DNA from: Caballeronia arvi
Lineage (GTDB): Bacteria > Pseudomonadota > Gammaproteobacteria > Burkholderiales > Burkholderiaceae
DNA: 64,000 nt
NCBI RefSeq assembly: GCF_001544695.2
Contig: NZ_FCOM02000019.1
Span: 1-64,000 of the forward strand
Direction of reading: 5' to 3'
The notes under the pieces: generated by a model
Seen by the model: the letters and a program-made list of their open reading frames with translations, nothing else
Told to the model about the DNA's origin: nothing
Database searches by the model: none
Program-made: the position numbers and the translations under genes
In this document: positions 33,808 to 42,917 of the stretch, one piece after another
Layout: the number at the start of each line of letters is the position of its first letter
Numbering within the stretch: position 1 is the stretch's first letter

Positions 33808-35157
33808 ATGAGTGAAGTCATCAAAGCACGCGGGAAAATGAACAACTCGTTCGACCCGCAGTCGGCAGAAAAGCTGGAACCGGTCACGCGCAAGATGGTA
33901 GAGCAGCGCGCGCGACTGCTCGGACCGTCCTACCGTTTGTTCTATTCCGAGCCTGTCGACTTTGTACGAGGCGAAGGGGTTAAGCTCTGGGACAGCCACG
34001 GAAACGAATATCTCGACGCGTACAACAATGTCGTGTCAGTCGGTCACGGGCATCCGAAGGTGGTCGAAGCGATTTCCGAGCAGATGAAGACGTTGTGCAC
34101 GCACACCCGCTACCTCCACCCGAACATCCTGGAGTACGCGGAAGCGCTTCGCCCGACCTTTGGCGGCACGATTGGCGATACGGGCCACACCATCTTCACC
34201 TGCACGGGTTCGGAAGCAAACGACCTGGCGCTGCGCATTGCCAAGCACCACACCGGCAAGCAAGGTGTCATCGTCACGTCCGAGGCTTACCACGGCAATT
34301 CCGATGCGACGGCCGCCTTCTCGCCGTCGCTTGGCGAATACTCACCGCTTGGCACATGGGTGCGCCGCGTGCCGGCGCCGGACTCGTACCGCATCGACCC
34401 TGCGAACCTGGGCCAGTGGCTCGCTGACCACGTACAGGCGAAAATCGACGACCTCGAGCGGCACGGCGACGGTCTGGCCGCGTTCGTCGTTGACTCGCTG
34501 TTCACGTCGGACGGTATCTATTCGCATCCCGTCGATGTACTGAAGCCCGTCATCGATGTCGTTCACAAGGCTGGCGGACTCTTCGTGGCAGATGAAGTGC
34601 AGAGCGGCTTCGCGCGCACGGGCGACAAGATGTGGGGCTACCAGCGTCATGGCATCGACCCGGACATCATTACGATGGGCAAGCCGATGGGCAACGGGTA
34701 TCCCGTGGCGGGCATCGGCGTACGCCACGATGTGGTCGACGAGTTCGGCCGCGACATGCGTTACTTCAACACCTTCGGCGGCAACACCGTTGCGATGGCT
34801 GCAGCGCGGGCTGTGCTGTCTGTCATCAAGGAAGAAGGGCTTCAAGAGAATGCAGCCCGCGTCGGTAAGGTGCTGCTCGACGGTCTCAACAGCATCGCGA
34901 AGGAAAGCGCCATCGTCGGCGACGTTCGCGGTGCGGGTCTCTACATCGGCGTCGAAATCGTGAGGGACAAGGCGTCGAAAGAGGCGGACAAGGCTCGCGC
35001 CGCGGCTATTGTCGGCGAGATGCGAAATCGCCGCGTGCTCATATCCGCGACCGGCTTCAATGGCAACGTGCTGAAAATTCGTCCGCCGCTCGTGTTCTCC
35101 GCGGCAGATGCCGAGCGCTTCCTCGAAGTCATCCGTTCTGTTCTCAAGACGGTCTAA
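33808..35157 (+). CDS. Class-III aminotransferase-fold PLP enzyme, AGXT2L phospho-lyase-like (449 aa)
   Basis: A fold-type-I PLP enzyme. The cofactor lysine is in ITMGKPMGNGYPVAG (Lys292), the pyridine-N Asp in FVADEVQSGF (Asp262), and the phosphate loop in CTGSEANDLAL. TMGKPMGNG, YFNTFGGN, GDVRGAGLYIGVE and NVLKIRPPLVF match the human ethanolamine-phosphate and phosphohydroxylysine phospho-lyases better than ordinary omega-transaminases, from what I recall of those sequences. Such enzymes eliminate phosphate and ammonia to give an aldehyde. GAGGAC precedes the ATG at 33808. A plain transaminase remains possible. Confidence 0.8.
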   Translation: MSEVIKARGKMNNSFDPQSAEKLEPVTRKMVEQRARLLGPSYRLFYSEPVDFVRGEGVKLWDSHGNEYLDAYNNVVSVGHGHPKVVEAISEQMKTLCTHTRYLHPNILEYAEALRPTFGGTIGDTGHTIFTCTGSEANDLALRIAKHHTGKQGVIVTSEAYHGNSDATAAFSPSLGEYSPLGTWVRRVPAPDSYRIDPANLGQWLADHVQAKIDDLERHGDGLAAFVVDSLFTSDGIYSHPVDVLKPVIDVVHKAGGLFVADEVQSGFARTGDKMWGYQRHGIDPDIITMGKPMGNGYPVAGIGVRHDVVDEFGRDMRYFNTFGGNTVAMAAARAVLSVIKEEGLQENAARVGKVLLDGLNSIAKESAIVGDVRGAGLYIGVEIVRDKASKEADKARAAAIVGEMRNRRVLISATGFNGNVLKIRPPLVFSAADAERFLEVIRSVLKTV

Positions 35158-35160
35158 GCC

Positions 35161-36753
35161 ATGAACATCGAACTTCCTTACACATCAGGTCGGCAGCCGG
35201 TCCTCGGTCGAAACGTGGTGTCGACATCCCAACCCCTCGCAGCTCAAGCTGGCGCGGCCGCGTTCTTGCGCGGCGGAAACGCGGTCGATGCCGCTTTGGC
35301 GGCAGCCATCACGCTGACGGTTGTCGAGCCGGTAATGAATGGAATCGGCGGCGATGCATTCGCCCTGGTCTGGGACGGTCAACGCCTTAACGGCCTGAAC
35401 AGTTCGGGCCGTTCGCCGGCGGCCTGGACGCCCGAGCGCTTCAAAGGTCTGGAAGCAATGCCGATGCGGGGCTGGGAGAGCGTAACCGTTCCGGGCCAGG
35501 TCGCCGGATGGGTCGCACTTTCGGAGCGATTCGGCTCATTGCCCTTCGAGGACCTTTTCGTCGACGCCATCCGCCATGCGCGTGACGGCTTCCCGGTCAG
35601 TCCGGTCATCTCGCGGCAATGGGAGCAATCGGTCAAGGACTTGCATACCTATCCAGGCTTCACCGATTTCATGCCAGGCGGTCGAGCGCCGAAGGCCGGT
35701 GAAATCTGGAGCTTCGGGGCTCAGGCGCAAACGCTCGAAGAGATTGCTCGAAGCAGAGGCGAGTCCTTCTACAAAGGGCGATTGGCGCAGGCCATCGCCG
35801 ATTTCGCGAGGGAGCATGGGGCCGCGCTCAACACGGCCGACCTCGCCAATCACGAAGCGGAGTGGGTGACCCCCATCTCCACACAGTTCCGAGGCCACGA
35901 GATTCATGAGATTCCGCCGAACGGCCAAGGCTTGGCGGCCCTGATAGCAATCGGACTTCTCGAGCAGCTTCCGCTTGAAGAGTTCAAGAAGGGCTCTGCG
36001 CAACGGATGCATTTGGAAATTGAGGCAATGCGCCTCGCCTTCGCTGACCTGCAGGCATACGTCGCAGACCCAGCGCATATGACTGTCCGGGCTTCGGACC
36101 TGCTCGACCCGGACTATCTGAAGTTGCGTGCGAAAGAAATCGACTTCCGTCGCGCGGGCAATCATGGTCCCGGCAAGCCCGGCAGCGGTGGCACCGTGTA
36201 TCTGTGCACTGCTGACAAGAACGGAATGATGGTGTCCTTCATTCAATCGAACTATCGCGGCTTCGGCTCGGGCGTGGTGGTTCCCAACACGGGGATTTCT
36301 CTCCACAACCGCGGGTCTGGTTTCGTCACGACGCCGGGTCATGCAAATCAGGTCGATGGGAACAAGAAGCCTTTGCACAGCATCATCCCAGCCTTCATGA
36401 CCAAGGGCGGGGCGCCGGTGATGGCATTTGGCGTCATGGGCGGCAACATGCAGGCTCAAGGTCATACGCAGATGGTGATGCGCCGGGTGCTCGAGGGCGA
36501 CAACCCCCAGGCATGCTCCGATGCGCCGCGTTGGCGTATCAACGACAACGCTGACCTTACCCTCGAGCCGACTGTAGCTCCGTCCGTTGCGGATGAACTC
36601 AGAGCGATGGGGCATACGCCTACCATGCTTGACTTCAACAGTCTTGACTTCGGGTCAGCGCAATTGATTGAGAGGTTGCCGACGGAGGGTGGGCTGTCGG
36701 CGTACGTCGCTGGCTCCGACCATCGACGCGACGGTCAAGCCATCGCAAGTTGA
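35161..36753 (+). CDS. Gamma-glutamyltransferase-family protein (530 aa)
   Basis: An Ntn-hydrolase of the gamma-glutamyltranspeptidase family: ATG three bases after the previous stop; N-terminal VVSTSQPLAAQAGAAAFLRGGNAVDAALA and NGIGGDAFALVW; autoprocessing site at GSGGTVYLCTAD, where Thr345 is the expected nucleophile. No signal peptide is visible, unlike classical periplasmic GGT, so it probably acts in the cytoplasm on imported material. It would remove a gamma-glutamyl group or hydrolyse a related amide. Last gene of the operon; a strong hairpin follows at 36805. Confidence 0.85.
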   Translation: MNIELPYTSGRQPVLGRNVVSTSQPLAAQAGAAAFLRGGNAVDAALAAAITLTVVEPVMNGIGGDAFALVWDGQRLNGLNSSGRSPAAWTPERFKGLEAMPMRGWESVTVPGQVAGWVALSERFGSLPFEDLFVDAIRHARDGFPVSPVISRQWEQSVKDLHTYPGFTDFMPGGRAPKAGEIWSFGAQAQTLEEIARSRGESFYKGRLAQAIADFAREHGAALNTADLANHEAEWVTPISTQFRGHEIHEIPPNGQGLAALIAIGLLEQLPLEEFKKGSAQRMHLEIEAMRLAFADLQAYVADPAHMTVRASDLLDPDYLKLRAKEIDFRRAGNHGPGKPGSGGTVYLCTADKNGMMVSFIQSNYRGFGSGVVVPNTGISLHNRGSGFVTTPGHANQVDGNKKPLHSIIPAFMTKGGAPVMAFGVMGGNMQAQGHTQMVMRRVLEGDNPQACSDAPRWRINDNADLTLEPTVAPSVADELRAMGHTPTMLDFNSLDFGSAQLIERLPTEGGLSAYVAGSDHRRDGQAIAS

Positions 36754-37154
36754 ATGGTTTCGGGACCAGCGTTGCAGTAGAGAATAGCTACTAAAAGCTA
36801 ATGCTGAGGCACTCATCTCAAACGATGAGTGCCTCAGTCATCTGAACAGATATTTTCGCCAAAGTCACGTGTCAACCTGGCATGCGCTTCGTCCTGCGAG
36901 GAACTCACCCACGCGCTACGCATCGTGACACAGACATTCCACGACCGACCCCCCGCTCTGTTTGGAACAATTTGATTGGGCTCGCTTTCCTGTCGAGAGC
37001 TTCTCTTGTCGCAGATGAGTGCGGTGATACACGTCCGGATGCTTGTCATCAAATGCAGCCCTATCCTAGCGTTGATTGACTCGACCTGTGCCTAATGCAA
37101 TCCTTCATACTCCTCAAACGCGTGCCGCTTGCCAGCCATAACCAAGGAGTCTGA
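36754..37154. other. Intergenic stretch with terminator hairpin
   Basis: About 400 bp between the gamma-glutamyltransferase and dipeptidase genes. Apart from the hairpin at 36805-36836 nothing is recognisable; the dipeptidase promoter should be here. Confidence 0.5.
36805..36836. terminator. Terminator-like hairpin ending the TRAP/kinase operon
   Basis: TGAGGCACTCATC (36805-36817), loop TCAAAC, GATGAGTGCCTCA (36824-36836): a perfect 13-bp stem. No strong T-run follows, so it may work in either direction or with help from Rho. Confidence 0.65.
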
Positions 37155-37868
37155 ATGCTGACCCTCTCGCACCCCACGATAAAGAAAATGAACTGCATCG
37201 ATGGCGACGAGCCGTTCGTGAATATTTCGGGGCTTGATGGCAGGATTGCGGTCGATTCGAGCCGGCAACTGATTACAAGCCGCAGTGGCTATTTTTCTTG
37301 GGTAAGAGCCGATGTTGCCCAGCGTCTAGTGGCGGCCGCGCGACTTCTTCCGCGTGAGTACCAACTGCTCGTAGTCGAAGGTTATCGACCGCTAGAGGTT
37401 CAACGTAAGTACTTCGACGATTACACCGCAACTCTCCGAGAGGCCCATGCTTATGTAGATGAGGCGGCACTCTATGAGATGGTGAGCAAATGGGTCGCCC
37501 CTCCTGATGTTGGCGGACACCCTGCCGGGGCAGCGCTGGACCTGACGTTGCAATTCGCCGACGGCAGGCACGTGGAGATGGGCAGTGTGGTCAACGCTAA
37601 CGATGCGGAGTCTTCTGGCGCCTGCTACACCGATAGCTCGTTCATCACTCGAGAGGCTGCGAAGAACCGCACCGTCTTGTTCACGGCGATGTCGGCAGCA
37701 GGCTTTGTGAATTACCCGTCTGAATGGTGGCACTGGTCTTATGGTGACCGTTACCGGGCCGTGGTCAACAACATGCCCTTTGCTTTGTACGGACCAGTGG
37801 AGGAGACTGCCTTCCTCCGTGATGCGGTCCATGATGCTGCTACGAGTGCTCGCAACCTGAATTTCTAA
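37155..37868 (+). CDS. M15-family D-Ala-D-Ala dipeptidase-like protein (237 aa)
   Basis: A VanX/DdpX-type zinc peptidase: VEGYRPLEVQRKYF, the zinc ligands in GGHPAGAALDLTL (His and Asp) and EWWHWSYGDRY (catalytic Glu and ligand His). AAGGAGTCTGA upstream supports the start. The family cleaves D-alanyl-D-alanine, in peptidoglycan recycling or vancomycin resistance. No van regulators or ligase genes are nearby, so a nutritional or recycling role is more likely than resistance. It is separated by a terminator from the preceding operon. Confidence 0.85.
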   Translation: MLTLSHPTIKKMNCIDGDEPFVNISGLDGRIAVDSSRQLITSRSGYFSWVRADVAQRLVAAARLLPREYQLLVVEGYRPLEVQRKYFDDYTATLREAHAYVDEAALYEMVSKWVAPPDVGGHPAGAALDLTLQFADGRHVEMGSVVNANDAESSGACYTDSSFITREAAKNRTVLFTAMSAAGFVNYPSEWWHWSYGDRYRAVVNNMPFALYGPVEETAFLRDAVHDAATSARNLNF

Positions 37869-37922
37869 AGAATTGCGTCGCGGGGTCGTTATTTTCGGGT
37901 GGGTACAACGATGACTTGAACC

Positions 37923-38441
37923 ATGACGACTACGGTAATGAAGTATCTTCGCTGGATTGCGGCAGTCGCTGCGTCTACGACTCTAGCCGCGTGCGCAATT
38001 GAAGGCGTCGGCTTCGACGGTCGCGTGAATGCATATCGAAACGCGGCCGCGGATGGCCGGGAGTTCGCCGCACTGAATCGGGGCGCGAGGGATGCTCGAT
38101 GGTACGCAGGCTGGTGCGATGCGATAGAGCCTCACTTTCAACGAATGAGTGATGTGAGTGGGCGCGTCGACCGCTATTGCGCTGCCATGCAGGCACAGCC
38201 AGGAAATGCCGAGGAGATTCGGCAGGATTTGATTGCGAGTCTTGCGAATGGAGGACAAGCAGCACAGGAGACCCGCTCCCAAGTTCTCGGGGCGCTTGCT
38301 GCAACAGCACAGTTGCAGCAAGCGCAAGCGTTGCAAGCGCAAGCGGCCGCTGCGCAACGGGCCGCAGTGGTAGCTCCGAGTCCGGTAGTGCACTGCAATT
38401 CGTACCGATACGGCAGCCAGACAACAACGGACTGCCAATAG
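37923..38441 (+). CDS. Putative lipoprotein, Ala/Gln-rich (172 aa)
   Basis: A lipoprotein signal (hydrophobic WIAAVAASTTLAAC with the lipobox Cys) is followed by a domain resembling DUF2799-type lipoproteins (DGRVNAYRNAAADGREFAALNRG; WYAGWCDAIE). The C-terminus is helical and Ala/Gln-rich (LQQAQALQAQAAAAQRAA) and ends in a Cys-containing tail (HCNSYRYGSQTTTDCQ). It starts about 55 bp after the dipeptidase. Function unknown; envelope location expected. The DUF assignment is tentative. Confidence 0.6.
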   Translation: MTTTVMKYLRWIAAVAASTTLAACAIEGVGFDGRVNAYRNAAADGREFAALNRGARDARWYAGWCDAIEPHFQRMSDVSGRVDRYCAAMQAQPGNAEEIRQDLIASLANGGQAAQETRSQVLGALAATAQLQQAQALQAQAAAAQRAAVVAPSPVVHCNSYRYGSQTTTDCQ

Positions 38442-38995
38442 GCATCCCGATTCTGAGCGGGGAGTGTCAAGGCTGTGCGCTAGGGCGAAGCTGGAGGCTA
38501 CTTGTGGCTCCGTCCGTTGAGGTCTTCATTTGCCGGTTTTTCAAGTGATTGACCCATAGTTGGTGGGTTCCAAATTTGTGTATGACAGTCTCGTGGTCCA
38601 ACTGCTACCAAGCCTGACGTCGCGGTCCTGACCGACTGATGCGTCTCTCACTAGAGATAAAGTGTGTCTCTCGACATCGGCCAGATACGCATGGTTGGAA
38701 ACCTGGCTAGTGGCTCCAGCCCTGCCATTGTGAGAAAGAAATTGCTTGTGGTTGCTGTGTCACTTCGCATCTTCCTCCTAGATGCCAAAGGAGGAAAGTC
38801 CCTCCTCTGTAAGAAGACTCTTTTTTCTTGGTTTTTAGAGAACTCTCTTAAATTCGAAGAAACTCTTTTTAAAACCTGCAGCGAGCCAGTTTATACAAAA
38901 TCGCAAGTTCGTACATTGTGGTAAAGCCGGCCACGTGAGCGGCCGGCCGCTGCAATCTGTAAACGGACTCTTTTGGGCTTAGGCATGGGCAGGTA
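38442..38995. other. Intergenic stretch, AT-rich, next to integrase
   Basis: About 550 bp. The part at 38760-38930 is conspicuously AT-rich and full of short direct and inverted motifs (GGAGG/CCTCC at about 38790-38806; repeated AACTCT and AAACTC). A small frame here lacks a ribosome-binding site. It could be island regulatory DNA, but there is no defined feature. Confidence 0.45.
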
Positions 38996-40696
38996 CTACG
39001 CACGGCCTGCGTAAGGCAGGTGTCCCAGTTGCAAGTTCGGGAAGTCGAGACGTTCCATCGCCGGCGTGAGAAGCTCGAAAGGCAAGCGTTTGACACCGGC
39101 TTCTTTTCGCCCGTACCGGCTGTCCGGCGCATGCCCGATGAGCTCGTCAATGACCTGAGCGCTGATGCCGGACAGCTCGCCATAGGCCTGGAACGTGTGG
39201 CGGAAGCTGTGAAACACCAGGGCGGGGTCCATGATGCCGACGGTTGTCCGGAGGTATTCGTTGAACCAATTCGAAAACACCGCGCCGCGCTTGTCGTACT
39301 GATTGACGGAAAGGTCAGGGAAGAGCCATTCCGCGTGACCGGCCGCGCGGCAACCCTCAACGTAGTCGAGCCAGCCCAGTTCGAGCAGATTGCGGTGAAC
39401 TGGGACGTAGCGCATCACATTGCGCGTGCCGGTGCGACTCTCGCGCTTACTGTCATGCAGGTGAAAGCACCACACGCCATCACGTTGCACAATATCAGCG
39501 GCGGTGAGCCGGCACACGTCCTCGACGCGCGCGCCAGCATGCAGCCCAATCAGGGGAACCCAGTAGGCGGCATCGCCGCCGCCTTTTTTGGGGCGGTGTC
39601 CGCGCGTGTAGACCGGCGAGCTGAAAATCTTCTGGAGCTCGTCCACCGTGAAAGCCGTGCGCACGGTTTTTCGGTGCGTCTGCACGACCTTGTCGGCGTA
39701 TTTCATGCCCTTGAAGGGATTCACCACCAGGGCAGTCAGCTTCTTGGCAATGGCGTGACTGACAAGCGGGGAGAGCAGCGACAGAATCGTGTTGACGCGG
39801 CTGTGCTCGAGCTTGTCGCTCGTCAGGCAGAGCACTTTGAAGTTCTCGATATGGTCGGCGGTCAGGACAGACAAGGGTACGTCGCCCACATGAGCTTTGA
39901 AGCGCTCAATTTGTCGTTCGACGTCGTCGACGGTCTTCTGCGCCGGTTGCCGAGCGACCTTCCAGCCGGCCAGTGCGGCGTCCCAAGTGTCGTCCTGGTC
40001 GACGAGTGGGATGAACTCCGGCGTCGGCTTGACCTCGCCCTCAAGACGCCGAAGTTCCTCTTCGACGACTGCGAGTTGCGCGTCGGCAATCGCCAGCAGC
40101 AGTTCGGTGAAGACAGGGGAGTCGGCCGGCGCCCAAGCCCGTTCCCACGTGAGGTGCTCCTCGACCGATTCGCGCACCGACGACAGGTCGTTGGCCGCCC
40201 GGGCACGCCGCAGCTGTTTGCGCGCCGCTTGCAGAACAGCCTCATGGGCCTCGTCGTCATAGCGGGTCCCATCGTGCTCAACGGCGGGTGCATCGTCAAA
40301 CAGGGTCGGGCGGAACTCCTCGTCGTTGCTCAACGCATTCGCTTTGTAGAGCTCAACCAGACGCGGAATGTGCAACGCGACGACGCGGGTCGTGCCGAGC
40401 GGCTGGACAGTCGGGTGATACGGATGCGGCTCGTGTTCGCTGGCAGCCCGCAGGCCGTGTGGCAGCCAAGTCTCTTCTTCTGCTGCCGCGACGGCGGCAG
40501 CACGCGCCGGTGCCACCAAGCACTCGTATTCCAGCGCCGCTGCCGTGAGCCGGGCGACGGCCAGCTCCTTGATAGGCGTTTCGAGACTCAGCCAGAAGTC
40601 GCTTCGCTTCAGATGCGCACGCAGCGGAACCGGAATTTTGCGACGGAAGTAATAGTTCGATGAATCGGCGCGGGTGGTGAGGTAGGGGTGCTTCAT
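38996..40696 (-). CDS. Tyrosine-type site-specific integrase (566 aa)
   Basis: The island integrase. The N-terminus (HPYLTTRADSSNYYFRRKIPVPL) resembles the DUF6538 arm-binding region. The catalytic domain shows the first Arg in LHAGARVEDVC, HxxR in FHSFRHTF, and the Tyr in SRYGRKEAG. The middle 250 residues are longer than in phage integrases. The ATG at 40696, preceded by GGAG, is preferred to the first in-frame start at 40810. It points away from the tRNA-Met gene 167 bp to the right, whose 3' end is the likely attachment site. No excisionase is recognised nearby. Confidence 0.9.
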   Translation of the reverse strand: MKHPYLTTRADSSNYYFRRKIPVPLRAHLKRSDFWLSLETPIKELAVARLTAAALEYECLVAPARAAAVAAAEEETWLPHGLRAASEHEPHPYHPTVQPLGTTRVVALHIPRLVELYKANALSNDEEFRPTLFDDAPAVEHDGTRYDDEAHEAVLQAARKQLRRARAANDLSSVRESVEEHLTWERAWAPADSPVFTELLLAIADAQLAVVEEELRRLEGEVKPTPEFIPLVDQDDTWDAALAGWKVARQPAQKTVDDVERQIERFKAHVGDVPLSVLTADHIENFKVLCLTSDKLEHSRVNTILSLLSPLVSHAIAKKLTALVVNPFKGMKYADKVVQTHRKTVRTAFTVDELQKIFSSPVYTRGHRPKKGGGDAAYWVPLIGLHAGARVEDVCRLTAADIVQRDGVWCFHLHDSKRESRTGTRNVMRYVPVHRNLLELGWLDYVEGCRAAGHAEWLFPDLSVNQYDKRGAVFSNWFNEYLRTTVGIMDPALVFHSFRHTFQAYGELSGISAQVIDELIGHAPDSRYGRKEAGVKRLPFELLTPAMERLDFPNLQLGHLPYAGRA

Positions 40697-40818
40697 TGGG
40701 GTGTGCTCCACTTGATAAGGTAACAGTGGCGTGTAGCACCCGACTTGCGAAAACCGGCCGCATCTAAAATTTAGGCGCGTAACGCACCATTCCAGGCGCA
40801 TTACCGGCATTCGACGAC

Positions 40819-40855
40819 AAAAAAGCCGCTGTCCTTTTGGAACAGCGGCTTTTTC
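40819..40855 (-). terminator. Bidirectional terminator after tRNA-Met
   Basis: GCCGCTGT and ACAGCGGC form a stem around CCTTTTGGA, flanked by an A-run on one side and TTTTT on the other. It lies 8 bp past the tRNA 3' end and faces both tRNA and integrase transcription. Confidence 0.75.
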
Positions 40856-40862
40856 TTGAAGC

Positions 40863-40939
<77 letters not shown>

Positions 40940-41027
40940 GAAAGAAGACGAGATTATGGCGAGCGTCGAACGGGCTGTCAACCCCTTCTACGCGATTTGT
41001 TAAAAGCGCCGCCAACCCCGCCCTGAA

Positions 41028-42686
41028 TCAATCCTCGTGATAGACATTCGATTTCCTCGTGTCCTTCACGAACAACATGCCGATCACAAAAGTCGCGAGC
41101 GCAATCACGATCGGATACCACAAGCCCGAGTAGATATCGCCCTTGGCTGCGACGATCGCGAACGCCGTCGCCGGCAGGAAGCCGCCGAACCAGCCGTTGC
41201 CGATGTGATACGGCAGCGACATCGACGTATAGCGGATCCGCGCCGGGAACATCTCGACGAGCATCGCCGCGATCGGGCCGTACACCATCGTCACGAAGAT
41301 CACGAGTATCGTCAGGATCACGATCGCCATCGGCCAGTTGATCAGCGCCGGGTCAGCCTTTGGCGGATAGCCCGCGCTCTTCAGCGTTCCAGACAGCGTC
41401 TTGTCGAACGCCGCGCCTTGCGCCTTCGCATCGGCGGCCTTGCCGTCATACGTGTTGACCACCGTCTCGCCCACCTTGATCTGCGCGAGCGTGCCCGCGG
41501 GCGCCGCCACGTTCTCATAGTTCAGACCGGCCTTCGACAACGCGCTCTTCGCGATATCACACGACGACGTGAACTTCGACGTGCCTACCGGATTGAACTG
41601 GAACGAGCATTCGTCGGGATTGGCGATGACGACGATCGGCGACTTCTGCGTCGCGGCTTCGAGCGTCGGGTTCGTGTAGTGCGCGAGCGCCTTGAAGAGC
41701 GGGAAGAAGCTCAACGCGGCGATCAGACAGCCCGCCATGATGATCGGCTTGCGGCCGATACGATCCGACAGCGACCCGAAGAACACGAAGAACGGCGTGC
41801 CGATCAAGAGCGCCACGGCGACCATGATGTTCGCGCTGGTGCCATCGACCTTGAGCGTCTGCGTGAGGAAGAAGAGCGAATAGAACTGGCCCGTGTACCA
41901 CACGACCGCCTGGCCTGCCGTCAGGCCGAAGAGCGCGAGCAGCACGATCTTCAGGTTCTTCCACTCGCCGAACGCTTCCGTCAACGGCGCCTTCGACGTC
42001 TTGCCCTCAGCCTTGATGCGCTCGAACACCGGCGATTCGTGCAGCTTCATCCGGATCCACACGGAGATCGCGAGCAGCAGGATCGACACCAGGAACGGAA
42101 TGCGCCAGCCCCACGCGCCGAACTGTTCTTCGCCCATGATCGTGCGCACCGCGAGAATCACGATCAGCGAGATGAAGAGGCCGAGCGTCGCCGTCGTCTG
42201 AATCCATGCGGTCCACGCGCCGCGCTTGTTCGAAGGCGCATGCTCCGCAACGTACGTCGCCGCGCCGCCATACTCGCCGCCGAGCGCGAGGCCTTGCAGG
42301 AGTCGCATCGCGATGAAGATGACCGGCGCCGCGATGCCTATCGTCGCGTAGCCCGGCAAGAAGCCGATCAGGAACGTCGACAGACCCATGATCACGATCG
42401 TCACGAGGAACGTGTACTTGCGCCCGACCATGTCGCCGAGCCGCCCGAACACGATCGCACCGAACGGACGCACCGCGAAGCCCGCCGCGAAGCCGAGCAA
42501 GGTGAAGATGAAGCCGGCCGTCGGATTGACGCCGGAGAAAAACGTCTTGCTGATATAGACGGCGAGCGAGCCCGCCAGATAGAAGTCATACCATTCGAAC
42601 ACCGTGCCGAGCGACGAAGCGAAGATGACTTTCTTCTCCTCCGACGTCATCGGTGCGTGCGAAACGCGCCCCTCAACCGTAGCCAT
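41028..42686 (-). CDS. MFS metabolite/proton symporter (552 aa)
   Basis: A major-facilitator transporter of the metabolite:H+ symporter family (ProP/ShiA/KgtP-like): FEWYDFYLAGSLAVYI, RPFGAIVFGRLGDMVGRKYTF and LQGLALGGEYGGAATYVAEHAP. A distinctive insert of about 110 residues (ANPDECSFQFNPVGTSKFTSSCD ... GYPPKADPALINW) sits between helices 8 and 9 and is probably periplasmic; it is known from a Burkholderiaceae subset of this family. AGGAG precedes the ATG at 42686. Substrate unknown, an organic acid or osmolyte. Confidence 0.85.
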   Translation of the reverse strand: MATVEGRVSHAPMTSEEKKVIFASSLGTVFEWYDFYLAGSLAVYISKTFFSGVNPTAGFIFTLLGFAAGFAVRPFGAIVFGRLGDMVGRKYTFLVTIVIMGLSTFLIGFLPGYATIGIAAPVIFIAMRLLQGLALGGEYGGAATYVAEHAPSNKRGAWTAWIQTTATLGLFISLIVILAVRTIMGEEQFGAWGWRIPFLVSILLLAISVWIRMKLHESPVFERIKAEGKTSKAPLTEAFGEWKNLKIVLLALFGLTAGQAVVWYTGQFYSLFFLTQTLKVDGTSANIMVAVALLIGTPFFVFFGSLSDRIGRKPIIMAGCLIAALSFFPLFKALAHYTNPTLEAATQKSPIVVIANPDECSFQFNPVGTSKFTSSCDIAKSALSKAGLNYENVAAPAGTLAQIKVGETVVNTYDGKAADAKAQGAAFDKTLSGTLKSAGYPPKADPALINWPMAIVILTILVIFVTMVYGPIAAMLVEMFPARIRYTSMSLPYHIGNGWFGGFLPATAFAIVAAKGDIYSGLWYPIVIALATFVIGMLFVKDTRKSNVYHED

Positions 42687-42917
42687 GTATCGTCTCCTGA
42701 TTTGATTTTCGAATACGACGGTCCGCGGCAACGCGGCTCCGGTGCATGGATTATTGGAACGAAAACTTACGGCGTTCTGACGCGTAGCGCGTCGGACATT
42801 GACACGTCGAAAAACCTGAACTGCGCGATATTGCGGTAAAGCTGATTCGAACGATCGCTTAAATTCGTCTAAGTTCGCTCTTCGCGCACGCTGACGAAAA
42901 ACGCGCGACGCTTGCGC

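Larger units (their letters stand above)
1..40862. mobile_element. Genomic island in tRNA-Met (right end only)
   Basis: The region left of the tRNA-Met gene has the structure of an integrated island. A tyrosine recombinase gene abuts the tRNA 3' end, cargo is modular (tartrate cluster, TRAP/kinase/aminotransferase cluster, duplicated orphan module), and gene remnants are frequent (Sir2, NRAMP, AraC, acetyltransferase). By contrast the DNA right of the tRNA is ordinary core chromosome. I looked for a second copy of the tRNA 3' end that would mark the far attachment site and saw none, so the left end is presumably outside the window. No conjugation or phage structural genes are visible. The boundary at the tRNA is inferred, not proven. 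Confidence 0.75.

Noticed and set aside
37155..37868. Vancomycin-resistance vanX
   Set aside because: The D-Ala-D-Ala dipeptidase fold is clear, but there is no ligase, dehydrogenase or VanRS-type pair nearby and the host is Gram-negative; a recycling role is more likely.
38664..38924. 86-codon frame before the integrase
   Set aside because: AT-rich, no ribosome-binding site, no protein-like pattern; treated as intergenic.
1..40000. Left attachment site of the tRNA-Met island
   Set aside because: Reading by eye for the tRNA 3' end sequence in this interval gave no match; presumed to lie further left.
39020..40663. Long plus-strand frame opposite the integrase
   Set aside because: It mirrors the integrase exactly, has Arg/Leu/Val-rich antisense composition and no ribosome-binding site. 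The integrase strand has all catalytic residues.
41037..42839. 600-codon plus-strand frame opposite the MFS symporter
   Set aside because: Almost entirely Arg/His/Asp/Glu, as expected for the antisense of a GC-rich membrane protein gene; no protein-like features.
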